The translations under genes and the position numbers were made by a program. DNA of 64,000 bases from NCBI RefSeq assembly GCF_001412535.1, contig NZ_CP011774.1, positions 2,103,501 to 2,167,500 of the forward strand, written 5' to 3'. Positions 35,465 to 43,037 of the stretch are shown piece after piece (position 1 is the first letter of the stretch; each line of letters begins with the position of its first letter). The notes under the pieces were generated by a model. That model had not been told where the DNA came from and did not search any database. It worked only from the letters and a program-made list of their open reading frames with translations. This DNA comes from Limnohabitans sp. 63ED37-2. Lineage in GTDB: Bacteria; Pseudomonadota; Gammaproteobacteria; Burkholderiales; Burkholderiaceae_C.

Positions 35465-36763
35465 GTGACTTCCGCCCCGACTGCTCAACCTGTGCGCCGC
35501 ATTGCCCACCTCGACATGGACGCGTTTTACGCGTCCTGCGAATTGCTGCGCTACCCGCAGCTCAAGGGCTTGCCCGTGGTCATTGGCGGCGGCCGCCGCA
35601 AAGAAGACGACCTGCTGGCCAAGCTGCAAGCGGCCTACCCCGACGGCGAGTGGACCGAAGAGACGTTTGCCGAGCGACTGGACAGGATTCCGGTCGATTT
35701 TTTCCCGCGCATCGAGGGCTACACCGGGCGCGGCGTGATCACCACCGCCACCTATGCGGCGCGGCAGTTCGGCATCGGCTCGGCCATGGGGCTGATGAAG
35801 GCCGCCAAGCTCTGCCCGCAGGCCATCCTGCTGCCTGTGGACTTTGAGCGCTACCGCTACTTCTCGCGCACCTTCAAAAGCATCATCACCGACATCGCCC
35901 CCGTCATGCAGGACCGGGGGGTGGACGAGGTCTACATCGACTTCACCGACGTGCCCGGCGGCCAACGCGAAGGCGGGCGCGTGCTGGCGCGGCTGATCCA
36001 GAAAAGCATTTTTGACGCCACGGGCTTGACCTGCTCGGTGGGCGTGGCGCCCAACAAACTCATCGCCAAAATGGCCAGCGAGTTCAACAAGCCCAACGGC
36101 ATCTCCATCGTTCACGAGGCCGACCTGCAAACCCACATCTGGCCACTGGCCTGCCGCAAGATCAACGGCGTGGGCCCCAAGGCCGATGAAAAACTCAAAA
36201 GCTTTGGCATCCACACCATCGGCGACTTGGCGGCGCGTGAGCTGCCTTGGCTTGTGGAAAACTTTGGCAAAAGCTACGGCGCCTGGCTGTTTGATGCTGC
36301 CTGGGGCCGAGACGACCGCCCGGTGGAAACCGAGAGCGAACCCGTCAGCATGAGCCGCGAAACCACCTTTGAGCGCGACCTGCACGCCGTTCGCGACCGC
36401 GAAGAACTCGGAGCCGTCTTCACCCGCCTGTGCCAGCAAGTGGCAGCCGACCTGCAGCGCAAAGGCTACGAAGGCAAAACCATCGGCATCAAGCTGCGGT
36501 ACGACAACTTCCAGGCAGTCACCCGCGACCAGACCCTGACCGAATACACCGCCGATGCCAAGCAAATACGCCTGATCGCAGGCCAATGCCTCAAACGCGT
36601 GGACCTGTCACGCCGCATTCGGCTACTGGGCGTGCGGGTGGGCTCGCTGGTCAAGGCGGGGACAGCGCCTGCCCCCGGGGCGTCTTACAGTGAAGCCATT
36701 GCCACCCCACCACCCCAAGCGAATGACCATGGACAAACTCAACTGCTTTTCTTTGACGACTGA
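35465..36763 (+). CDS. dinB: DNA polymerase IV (Y-family)
   Basis: Translesion DNA polymerase of 432 residues from GTG 35465. Palm acidic residues in AHLDMDAFYASCEL and GVDEVYIDFTDVPGG; steric-gate-region FYASCE; HhH segment RKINGVGPKADEKLKSFGIH; little-finger domain to about 400; C-terminal clamp-binding type tail QTQLLFFDD. Compared with Escherichia coli DinB there is an insert of about 42 residues after PVVIGGGRR and before GVITTATYAA, which I recall as common in Burkholderiales. The 3' end overlaps the next gene by 41 bp. Confidence 0.93.
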   Translation: MTSAPTAQPVRRIAHLDMDAFYASCELLRYPQLKGLPVVIGGGRRKEDDLLAKLQAAYPDGEWTEETFAERLDRIPVDFFPRIEGYTGRGVITTATYAARQFGIGSAMGLMKAAKLCPQAILLPVDFERYRYFSRTFKSIITDIAPVMQDRGVDEVYIDFTDVPGGQREGGRVLARLIQKSIFDATGLTCSVGVAPNKLIAKMASEFNKPNGISIVHEADLQTHIWPLACRKINGVGPKADEKLKSFGIHTIGDLAARELPWLVENFGKSYGAWLFDAAWGRDDRPVETESEPVSMSRETTFERDLHAVRDREELGAVFTRLCQQVAADLQRKGYEGKTIGIKLRYDNFQAVTRDQTLTEYTADAKQIRLIAGQCLKRVDLSRRIRLLGVRVGSLVKAGTAPAPGASYSEAIATPPPQANDHGQTQLLFFDD

Positions 36764-37571
36764 AGGCTACGTTGCCCATTTGGTGATGAACCGCCCCGAG
36801 GCGATGAACACCATGCACCCCACCTTCTGGCGCGAGCTGCACGAGGTGCTGACCGACATCCACAAAGCAGGCACCGCCCGGGCGCTGGTGATCTCGAGCA
36901 CGGGCAAACACTTCAGCGCGGGCATGGACCTGCAAACCTTCGGCAGCGCTATTCAAATGGACGACACCAGCGCCGAAGGCCGCTCTGCGGTGTACGACCT
37001 GCTGACCGACATGCAGCACACCTTCACCCTGCTCGAAGAACTGCGCATCCCGGTCATTGCGGCCATTCACGGCGGCTGCATTGGTGGCGCGGTGGACATG
37101 GTCACCGCCTGCTGCATGCGCTACGCCTCGGCCGATGCGTTCTTCTGCATCCAAGAAATCAACATCGGCATGGTGGCCGACGTGGGCACCCTGCAGCGCC
37201 TGCCCAAGCTGCTGCCCATGGCGCTCGTCAAAGAATTGGCCTACACGGGCCGACGCCTCAGTGCCGACAAGGCGCTGGCCCACGGCCTGGTGAACGAGGT
37301 GCTGCCCACCCACGAAGCCACCGTGGCCGCCGCCCTGCAAGCGGCCAAAGAAATCGCCAGCAAACCGCCCGTGGCCATCTGGGGCACCAAGCAAGTGCTG
37401 CACTACGCCCGCGACCACAGCACCGAAGACAGCCTGCGCCACATGGGCTGGCTGCAAGGCGCCATCTGGAGCAACGCCAACGTGCGCGAAGCCATCAGCG
37501 CCATGCAACAAAAACGCGAAGCCAACTTCGCGCCGCTGCCAGCGCTCAAGGGGTTTCGGGAGTTTGGGTGA
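36723..37571 (+). CDS. Enoyl-CoA hydratase/isomerase family protein
   Basis: A crotonase-fold enzyme of 282 residues (a start at 36729 is also possible). The oxyanion-hole segments are SSTGKHFSAGMDLQTFG and IAAIHGGCIGGAVDMVTACC. The second catalytic position lies in FFCIQEINIGMVADVGTLQR, with the Asp found in dienoyl-CoA isomerases of the ECH1 type rather than a hydratase Glu pair. A delta3,5-delta2,4-dienoyl-CoA isomerase role is therefore plausible. It overlaps dinB. Confidence 0.88.
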   Translation: MTMDKLNCFSLTTEGYVAHLVMNRPEAMNTMHPTFWRELHEVLTDIHKAGTARALVISSTGKHFSAGMDLQTFGSAIQMDDTSAEGRSAVYDLLTDMQHTFTLLEELRIPVIAAIHGGCIGGAVDMVTACCMRYASADAFFCIQEINIGMVADVGTLQRLPKLLPMALVKELAYTGRRLSADKALAHGLVNEVLPTHEATVAAALQAAKEIASKPPVAIWGTKQVLHYARDHSTEDSLRHMGWLQGAIWSNANVREAISAMQQKREANFAPLPALKGFREFG

Positions 37572-37606
37572 GGGCTTAGCCAAGCAGCCCCATGCAAAGA
37601 ATCTGA

Positions 37607-38023
37607 TTACACAGGGGCAAACGGATTGAACACCTCAAACCCGAGCGCCTGAAAGTCCGCCACATTCCGCGTCGCCACGGTCAGCCCATGCACCTTAGCT
37701 GTTGCGGCAATCATGGCGTCCTCATACAAAGTGTCTGACTTTCGGTGCATCAACTTCGCCCAAGCCGTGAACGCTGCCGCGTCCATGGGCAAGACGTTGT
37801 ACGCGCCTGCCACCAAGGCCAACCAATCTTCAATTTGCTGAGCCTTGGCTGGGTCTTGTTCACGCGTCAGCTCGATGCCCGCTTGGATTTCGCCCAGAGT
37901 GACCGCCGACAGGTAAAGCTGGGCGTCATCCAGCGATTCCAGCCAAGCCACCACGCTGCCGTGCGGGCGCGGCTTGCGCAACTCAGACACCACGTTGGTG
38001 TCCAGCAAATACCGCTGCGTCAC
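37607..38023 (-). CDS. vapC: VapC-type PIN-domain toxin
   Basis: A probable site-specific RNase of 138 residues from GTG 38023, whose GTGA overlaps the antitoxin stop. PIN acidic residues: Asp8 in YLLDTNVVSELRKP, Glu in LGEIQAGIE, Asp in LYEDAMIAATAKVHG and the final Asp in TRNVADFQALG. Paired with the Phd-type antitoxin just upstream, a common FitB/VapC-like arrangement. Confidence 0.92.
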   Translation of the reverse strand: MTQRYLLDTNVVSELRKPRPHGSVVAWLESLDDAQLYLSAVTLGEIQAGIELTREQDPAKAQQIEDWLALVAGAYNVLPMDAAAFTAWAKLMHRKSDTLYEDAMIAATAKVHGLTVATRNVADFQALGFEVFNPFAPV

Positions 38024-38277
38024 AGCATCGGCTCCACAGGTCGACGTTTGGCTTGTCCTCGCGGCAGCACGATCAAATCGGTGCGGGCTTGGTCTGAGAG
38101 CAGCAGTTGCTTGAGCGAGGGGCGAGCTGCCGACTGCATTCGCCGCCACTCCTGCACGGGCACCAGCACGGCAGCTTCGGCACCGCGACGGGTGACCATT
38201 TGAGGCCCCTCGACAAGGCACGCATCCAAAAACTCACTGAACCGCGCTTTCGCGTCTTGTACTGGCCATGTATGCAT
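38020..38277 (-). CDS. Phd/YefM-family antitoxin
   Basis: An antitoxin of 85 residues. The N-terminal Phd fold begins MHTWPVQDAKARFSEFLDAC, followed by PQMVTRRGAEAAVLVPVQEW. The basic, unstructured C-terminus should neutralise the VapC-type toxin with which it overlaps by four bases. A CTAG-centred repeat upstream (38292-38309) is a likely autoregulatory operator. Confidence 0.92.
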   Translation of the reverse strand: MHTWPVQDAKARFSEFLDACLVEGPQMVTRRGAEAAVLVPVQEWRRMQSAARPSLKQLLLSDQARTDLIVLPRGQAKRRPVEPML

Positions 38278-38291
38278 CTCAGCCCCCTTAA

Positions 38292-38309
38292 ACTAGTCAG
38301 CTACCTAGT
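38292..38309. promoter_or_regulatory. Putative operator of the Phd/VapC module
   Basis: ACTAG and CTAGT lie as an inverted repeat with an eight-base spacer, 14 bp upstream of the antitoxin start. On the minus strand the same bases read as two GACTAG units 12 bp apart. Phd-type antitoxins repress through paired palindromes in this position. Confidence 0.45.
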
Positions 38310-38398
38310 CTGCTCATAATTTCCACCCCTGTCAAGTCAAACATCGGTTTGCCTTTCTTGGGCACTGGCACACTTGACCCCAAACAAGTCACAACCCC

Positions 38399-39451
38399 AT
38401 GAAAATCTTCCACAACACCCGCCACGCCGAGCACGCTGGCCGCCAGGAAATGTTCCGGGGCCGCTTGGTCGATTGCCACGAAGTGCCGCAGCGCCTGCAG
38501 CATGTGCTCGATGAACTGAACAAGCGCCCTGTCGGCACCTTGGTGCAGCCTGCAGCCGACCTGCCTCTGGACGCAGCTTTGCGGCGAGTGCACAGCGCCG
38601 ACTATCTGGAATTTTTGGCGCACGCCTGGCACGACTGGGTGGCGCTGGACCCGGCCAATGCCGAGCGCGACGCCCTGCCCTCGGTCTGGCCGCTGGCCGC
38701 CCGGCACGGCTTTCGCACCGACGCGCCGCCACTCAACTTTGCGGCGCGGCTGGGGCAGTTTGCGTTTGACTCGGGCACGCCCTTGATGGCGGGCAGCTGG
38801 GCCGCCGCTAGCGAGGGCGCGGCCTGTGCGCTGGCCGCCGCGCAAGCGGTGCTGGGTGGCGAACGCTTTGCCATGGCGCTGACCCGCCCGCCGGGCCACC
38901 ATGCAGGCCCCAACTACATGGGTGGCTATTGCTTCATCAACAACGCCGCCGTGGCCGCGCAAGCCCTGCGCGACGGCGGGCTGCAGCGCGTGGCTGTGTT
39001 GGATGTGGACTACCACCACGGCAACGGCACACAAACCATCTTTTACGAGCGCAGCGATGTGTTCACCGCGTCAATCCACGGCGATCCGCGCACAGAATAC
39101 CCCTTCTTTTTAGGCCATGCCGACGAGCGCGGGCACGGCGCGGGCGAAGGCTTCAACCTGAACCTGCCACTGCCACGCGGCACCGGGTTTGAAGTCTGGT
39201 GGACCACGCTGCAAACCGCCATGCAAGCGGTGGCTGACTTTGCCCTGCAAGCGCTGGTGGTACCGCTGGGGCTGGACACCTTTGAAGGCGACCCGATCTC
39301 GGGCTTCAAGTTGCGCTCGGCCAATTACCTGCAACTGGGCCGCGCCATCGCACAACTGGAGCTGCCCACGGTGTTGACGTTTGAAGGCGGCTACGCCGTG
39401 GCCGAGGTGGGAGTGAACACGGTGAATGTGCTGGAAGGCCTTGGACGGTAA
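38399..39451 (+). CDS. Histone deacetylase-like amidohydrolase (acetylpolyamine amidohydrolase type)
   Basis: A zinc-dependent deacetylase of 350 residues. Active-site features: TRPPGHHAGPNYMGGYCFIN (tandem His), metal ligands in VLDVDYHHGNGTQTIFYE (Asp and His) and in VPLGLDTFEGDPISGF (second Asp), with the Tyr in LTFEGGYAVAEVG. The N-terminal FHNTRHAEHAGRQEM loop is typical of bacterial acetylpolyamine amidohydrolases, which deacetylate small acetylated polyamines. It is a single gene between two toxin-antitoxin pairs. Confidence 0.92.
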   Translation: MKIFHNTRHAEHAGRQEMFRGRLVDCHEVPQRLQHVLDELNKRPVGTLVQPAADLPLDAALRRVHSADYLEFLAHAWHDWVALDPANAERDALPSVWPLAARHGFRTDAPPLNFAARLGQFAFDSGTPLMAGSWAAASEGAACALAAAQAVLGGERFAMALTRPPGHHAGPNYMGGYCFINNAAVAAQALRDGGLQRVAVLDVDYHHGNGTQTIFYERSDVFTASIHGDPRTEYPFFLGHADERGHGAGEGFNLNLPLPRGTGFEVWWTTLQTAMQAVADFALQALVVPLGLDTFEGDPISGFKLRSANYLQLGRAIAQLELPTVLTFEGGYAVAEVGVNTVNVLEGLGR

Positions 39452-39521
39452 ACAGTCACGGGCTTTGGCTAGGAGCCCACCCCGTGGGCAATAGGCGTGG
39501 CACACATCCTGTTGGACCGGC

Positions 39522-39550
39522 TTGTAGTGCAAGACGCTACACACTACAAT
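39522..39550 (+). promoter_or_regulatory. higBA promoter with overlapping operator
   Basis: TTGTAGTG (39522-39529) and CACTACAA (39542-39549) form a perfect 8-bp inverted repeat with a 12-base spacer. The left arm covers a weak -35 (TTGTAG) and the right arm covers the -10 (TACAAT, 39545-39550), with a 17-bp spacing. The -10 ends only nine bases before the higB ATG, so the mRNA should be leaderless or nearly so. HigA is the expected repressor. Confidence 0.65.
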
Positions 39551-39559
39551 GCAACACAA

Positions 39560-39838
39560 ATGATCAAGACATTTCGTCACAAGGGCCCGCAGCGCTTTTT
39601 TGAGACCGGCAGCAAGGCAGGCATTCAGGCTGCGCACTCTGCAAGGCTGCGTCTTCAGTTGGCGGCTCTTGATCAAGCGGTCAAGCCCGAAGACCTCTCG
39701 GCGCCAGCATGGGGACTGCATCACCTCAAGGGCGACTTAAAAGGTCATTGGGCCATCACCGTCAATGGCAACTGGCGCATGGTGTTCATGTTTGATGGAA
39801 CGGACGCTGTGCTTGTGGATTACCTCGACTATCACTAA
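39560..39838 (+). CDS. higB: HigB-type mRNA interferase toxin
   Basis: RelE-superfamily ribosome-dependent RNase of 92 residues. The pattern MIKTFRHKGPQRFFETGSKA, then LRLQLAALDQAVKPEDLSAP, LHHLKGDLKGHWAITVNGNW and RMVFMFDGTDAVLVDYLDYH is that of the HigB/PF05015 family. It precedes its antitoxin by 7 bp, the reversed toxin-first order typical of higBA. The upstream in-frame extension was rejected because the promoter lies in it. Confidence 0.95.
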   Translation: MIKTFRHKGPQRFFETGSKAGIQAAHSARLRLQLAALDQAVKPEDLSAPAWGLHHLKGDLKGHWAITVNGNWRMVFMFDGTDAVLVDYLDYH

Positions 39839-39845
39839 GGCCGTC

Positions 39846-40121
39846 ATGACTCGCATGCACAACCCCCCGCACCCAGGGGAAGTCCTTCGGGAATATCTGG
39901 GCGACATCACCATCACCGAGGCCGCTTACAAGCTGGGCGTCAACCGTGTCACGCTCTCGCGTGTGGTGTCTGGCGCATCAGGCGTCTCTGCCGACATGGC
40001 CTATCGGCTTGCGCAAGCCTTCGGCACCAGCGCCGAAATGTGGGCGGGCATGCAGATGCAATACGACCTTTATCAAGCGGGCAAGGTCAAGCGCCCCAAG
40101 ATTGAACGCTTGGCAGCTTGA
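39846..40121 (+). CDS. higA: HigA antitoxin (XRE-type)
   Basis: A helix-turn-helix antitoxin of 91 residues: HNPPHPGEVLREYLGDITIT, then the HTH EAAYKLGVNRVTLSRVVSGA and DMAYRLAQAFGTSAEMWAGM, a textbook HigA sequence. It neutralises HigB and represses the operon through the 39522-39549 inverted repeat. Confidence 0.96.
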   Translation: MTRMHNPPHPGEVLREYLGDITITEAAYKLGVNRVTLSRVVSGASGVSADMAYRLAQAFGTSAEMWAGMQMQYDLYQAGKVKRPKIERLAA

Positions 40122-40160
40122 CCCGTAAGAATCCCTGGCCCTCAGGCCGGTAAATGAGTA

Positions 40161-40214
40161 TTCAGTTACTCCCATAGCGCTACTACCTATAAAAATCCGA
40201 ATACTTTCAGTTAC
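40161..40214. promoter_or_regulatory. Promoter region of the type IIL system with direct repeats
   Basis: TTCAGTTAC occurs at 40161-40169 and again at 40206-40214 in the 120-bp gap before the restriction gene. A TATAAA box lies between them at 40188-40193. No good -35 is seen. The repeats could be an operator, but no controller gene is adjacent, so this is tentative. Confidence 0.3.
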
Positions 40215-40241
40215 GATCCCAGCTCACTTTATGAGCACCAA

Positions 40242-43037
40242 ATGGGTCTTAATTGGAACGAAATCAAATCCAGAGCATTGCTTTTTAGCAAAACCTGGGC
40301 CGACGCCTGCAACGAGGACAGCCAGGCCAAGCCCTTTTGGATCGATTTCTTTGAAATCTTTGGCATCACCAACAAACGCGTTGCCACCTTTGAGCTGAAC
40401 GTCAAAAAGCTCGGGGGCGCACAAGGCTTTGTGGACCTGTTTTGGCCCGGCGTGCTGTTGGTGGAGCACAAGTCGCGCGGCAAAAACCTGGACGACGCGG
40501 TGGACCAGGCCATTGGCTACCTGCACAACCTGTCCGAGCGCGACCTGCCCCAGCTGGTGGTGGTGTGCGACTTTGCCCGCTTTCGGGTGCGGCGCCTAGC
40601 CTCGGGCGAAACGGTCGAGTTTGAACTCAAGCACCTGCACAAACACGTCAAGCTCTTTGGCCTGCTGGCGGGCTACAAGGTGCAAGACATTCGTTCGGAA
40701 GACCCGGTCAACATCAAGGCCGCCGAACGCATGGGCCGCCTGCACGACGCCCTGAAAGCCAGCGGCTACAGCGGCCACGCGCTCGAGGTTCTGCTGGTGC
40801 GCCTGCTGTTTTGTTTGTTTGCCGACGACACGGGCATTTTTCAGCCCGCGCAATCGTTCAGAGACTTTGTCGAAGAGCGCACCGCGCCCGACGGCTCGGA
40901 CCTGGGGCCGCGCCTGGGGCAACTGTTTCAGGTGCTCAACACGCACGAAAGCCAGCGCAGCAAAAACATCGACGAACAGCTGGGCCAGTTTGCGTACATC
41001 AACGGCCGCCTGTTTGAAGAAACCCTGCCCATGGCCGACTTCAGCACCGCCATGCGCGAGGCCCTGCTGGACGCCTGTGCGCTGGACTGGTCGGCCATCA
41101 GCCCGGCGATTTTTGGCAGCCTGTTCCAAAGCATCATGGACGAGAAGGCCCGCCGCAACCTGGGCGCGCACTACACCTCAGAGGCCAACATCCTCAAGCT
41201 GATCAAGCCCTTGTTTCTGGACGAACTGCACGCCGAGTTTGAGCGCGTGAAAGGCCACCGCAACAAGCTGTTTGAGTTTCACAAAAAGCTGCGCCAGCTG
41301 ACGTTTTTTGACCCGGCCTGTGGGTGCGGAAATTTTTTGGTGATCAGCTACCGCGAACTGCGCGAGCTGGAGCTGAAGGTGCTGCGGGCCGACCACGAGC
41401 TGAGCGCCCACAAAGGCCAGCTGACGGTGGACGTGCATGGCCTGATCGGCGTGAACGTGGACCAATTCTTTGGCATCGAGATCGAAGAGTTTCCGGCGCA
41501 GATTGCCCAAGTGGCCCTGTGGCTGGTGGACCACCAAATGAACCTGCGCGTGAGCGTGGAGTTTGGCCTGTACTTTGCACGCATCCCGCTCAAAAGCACA
41601 CCGCAAATACGCCACGCCAACGCGCTGCGGCTGGACTGGAACGAGGTGCTGCCTGCGGAGCGGTGCAGTTATGTGCTGGGGAATCCGCCGTTTGTGGGTG
41701 CCAAGTTCATGGACGATGCGCAACGTGAAGACACGCGCCTTGTGTTTGAAGGCATCGACAACGCGGGCCTGCTCGACTTTGTGGCGGCTTGGTACGTCAA
41801 ATCCGCACGCTACATGCATGGCGCACCTGCGTGTCGCAGTGCATTTGTGTCCACCAACAGCATCACCCAAGGCGAGCAAGTTGGCGTCTTGTGGGGCTGG
41901 ATGTTGAGCCAAAGGATTCGCATCCAATTTGCCCATCGTACGTTCAACTGGAGCAATGAAGCCAGAGGCAAAGCAGCCGTGCATTGCGTAATCGTTGGCT
42001 TTGGATTGAAAGACAACTCGGACAAAACGATCTTCGAATACGAAGACATCAAAGGCACGCCTTTGGCCGTGCCTGCAAAGAACATCAATCCTTACTTGGT
42101 GGACGCGCCCGACATAGTGCTGCCCCGGCGCAGCAAGCCTATTTGCGCCGTACCAGAGATTCGGTTTGGTAATCAACCTATTGACGGAGGAAATTTCATT
42201 TTGAGCAGTCAAGAGGCGACTCAACTCAAATCAGATCATCCGGACATCATCCCATTCATTCGGACTTACATTGGCGCAGAAGAGTTCATCAATGGTGGCG
42301 AAAGATTCTGTCTTTGGCTAACTGGATGCCCACCTAAGCTGCTGAGAGAAATACCATTTCTCAGATCAAGGCTGGATGCAGTTAGAAAATTCCGCCTTGA
42401 GAGCAGTAGAGCCGCAACGCGCGACTTGGCTGAAACTCCAACAGAGTTTGCGTTTATCTCACACACAGGTGGCAGCTATCTCATAGTACCGAGTGTTTCA
42501 TCGGAACGGCGCACTTACGTTCCAATTGGATTTGACAATGGTGAAACGATCGCCAGTAATTTGTGCCTAGTTATTTATGACGCCGGACTTTTCCATTTCG
42601 GCATCATGACCAGCGCCATGCACAACGCTTTCATGCGTTCAACCTGCGGAAGACTGGAAAGCCGTTTCCGCTACTCAAACACCATTGTTTACAACAACTT
42701 TCCCTGGCCCGGCTTCGCTGGCGAGCCTCTCAGCGACAAACACCGCACCGCCATCGAACAAGCCGCCCAATGCGTGCTCGACGCCCGCGCCCAATTTGCA
42801 AGCTCGTCACTGGCCGACCTCTACGACCCGCTGACCATGCCCCCGGCCCTGCTCAAGACCCACCAAAAACTAGACACCGCCGTAGACGCCGCCTACCAAC
42901 CCAGCGGCGGCAAAAAGACCTACGCCTCCGACGCCGAACGCGTGGCCTTCCTGTTCGATCTGTACCAACGCATCACAAGCTTGCTGCCTGCAGCAAAACC
43001 CGGCAAAGCCAAACGACAAACCATGGCAACCGCATGA
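40242..43037 (+). CDS. Type IIL (MmeI-like) restriction-modification enzyme
   Basis: Single-chain endonuclease and adenine-N6 methyltransferase of 931 residues. The N-terminal PD-(D/E)xK nuclease reads GFVDLFWPGVLLVEHKSRGK, giving Asp65, Glu75 and Lys77. A helical connector follows, then methyltransferase motif X (NLGAHYTSEANILKLIKP, about residue 307), motif I FFDPACGCGNFLV (about 352-364) and motif IV LGNPPFVG with NPPF at 481-484. The C-terminal half carries the target-recognition domain. Base composition is lower in GC from about 41.8 to 42.7 kb, consistent with a swapped recognition domain. Its stop overlaps the next gene as ATGA. Confidence 0.93.
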   Translation: MGLNWNEIKSRALLFSKTWADACNEDSQAKPFWIDFFEIFGITNKRVATFELNVKKLGGAQGFVDLFWPGVLLVEHKSRGKNLDDAVDQAIGYLHNLSERDLPQLVVVCDFARFRVRRLASGETVEFELKHLHKHVKLFGLLAGYKVQDIRSEDPVNIKAAERMGRLHDALKASGYSGHALEVLLVRLLFCLFADDTGIFQPAQSFRDFVEERTAPDGSDLGPRLGQLFQVLNTHESQRSKNIDEQLGQFAYINGRLFEETLPMADFSTAMREALLDACALDWSAISPAIFGSLFQSIMDEKARRNLGAHYTSEANILKLIKPLFLDELHAEFERVKGHRNKLFEFHKKLRQLTFFDPACGCGNFLVISYRELRELELKVLRADHELSAHKGQLTVDVHGLIGVNVDQFFGIEIEEFPAQIAQVALWLVDHQMNLRVSVEFGLYFARIPLKSTPQIRHANALRLDWNEVLPAERCSYVLGNPPFVGAKFMDDAQREDTRLVFEGIDNAGLLDFVAAWYVKSARYMHGAPACRSAFVSTNSITQGEQVGVLWGWMLSQRIRIQFAHRTFNWSNEARGKAAVHCVIVGFGLKDNSDKTIFEYEDIKGTPLAVPAKNINPYLVDAPDIVLPRRSKPICAVPEIRFGNQPIDGGNFILSSQEATQLKSDHPDIIPFIRTYIGAEEFINGGERFCLWLTGCPPKLLREIPFLRSRLDAVRKFRLESSRAATRDLAETPTEFAFISHTGGSYLIVPSVSSERRTYVPIGFDNGETIASNLCLVIYDAGLFHFGIMTSAMHNAFMRSTCGRLESRFRYSNTIVYNNFPWPGFAGEPLSDKHRTAIEQAAQCVLDARAQFASSSLADLYDPLTMPPALLKTHQKLDTAVDAAYQPSGGKKTYASDAERVAFLFDLYQRITSLLPAAKPGKAKRQTMATA

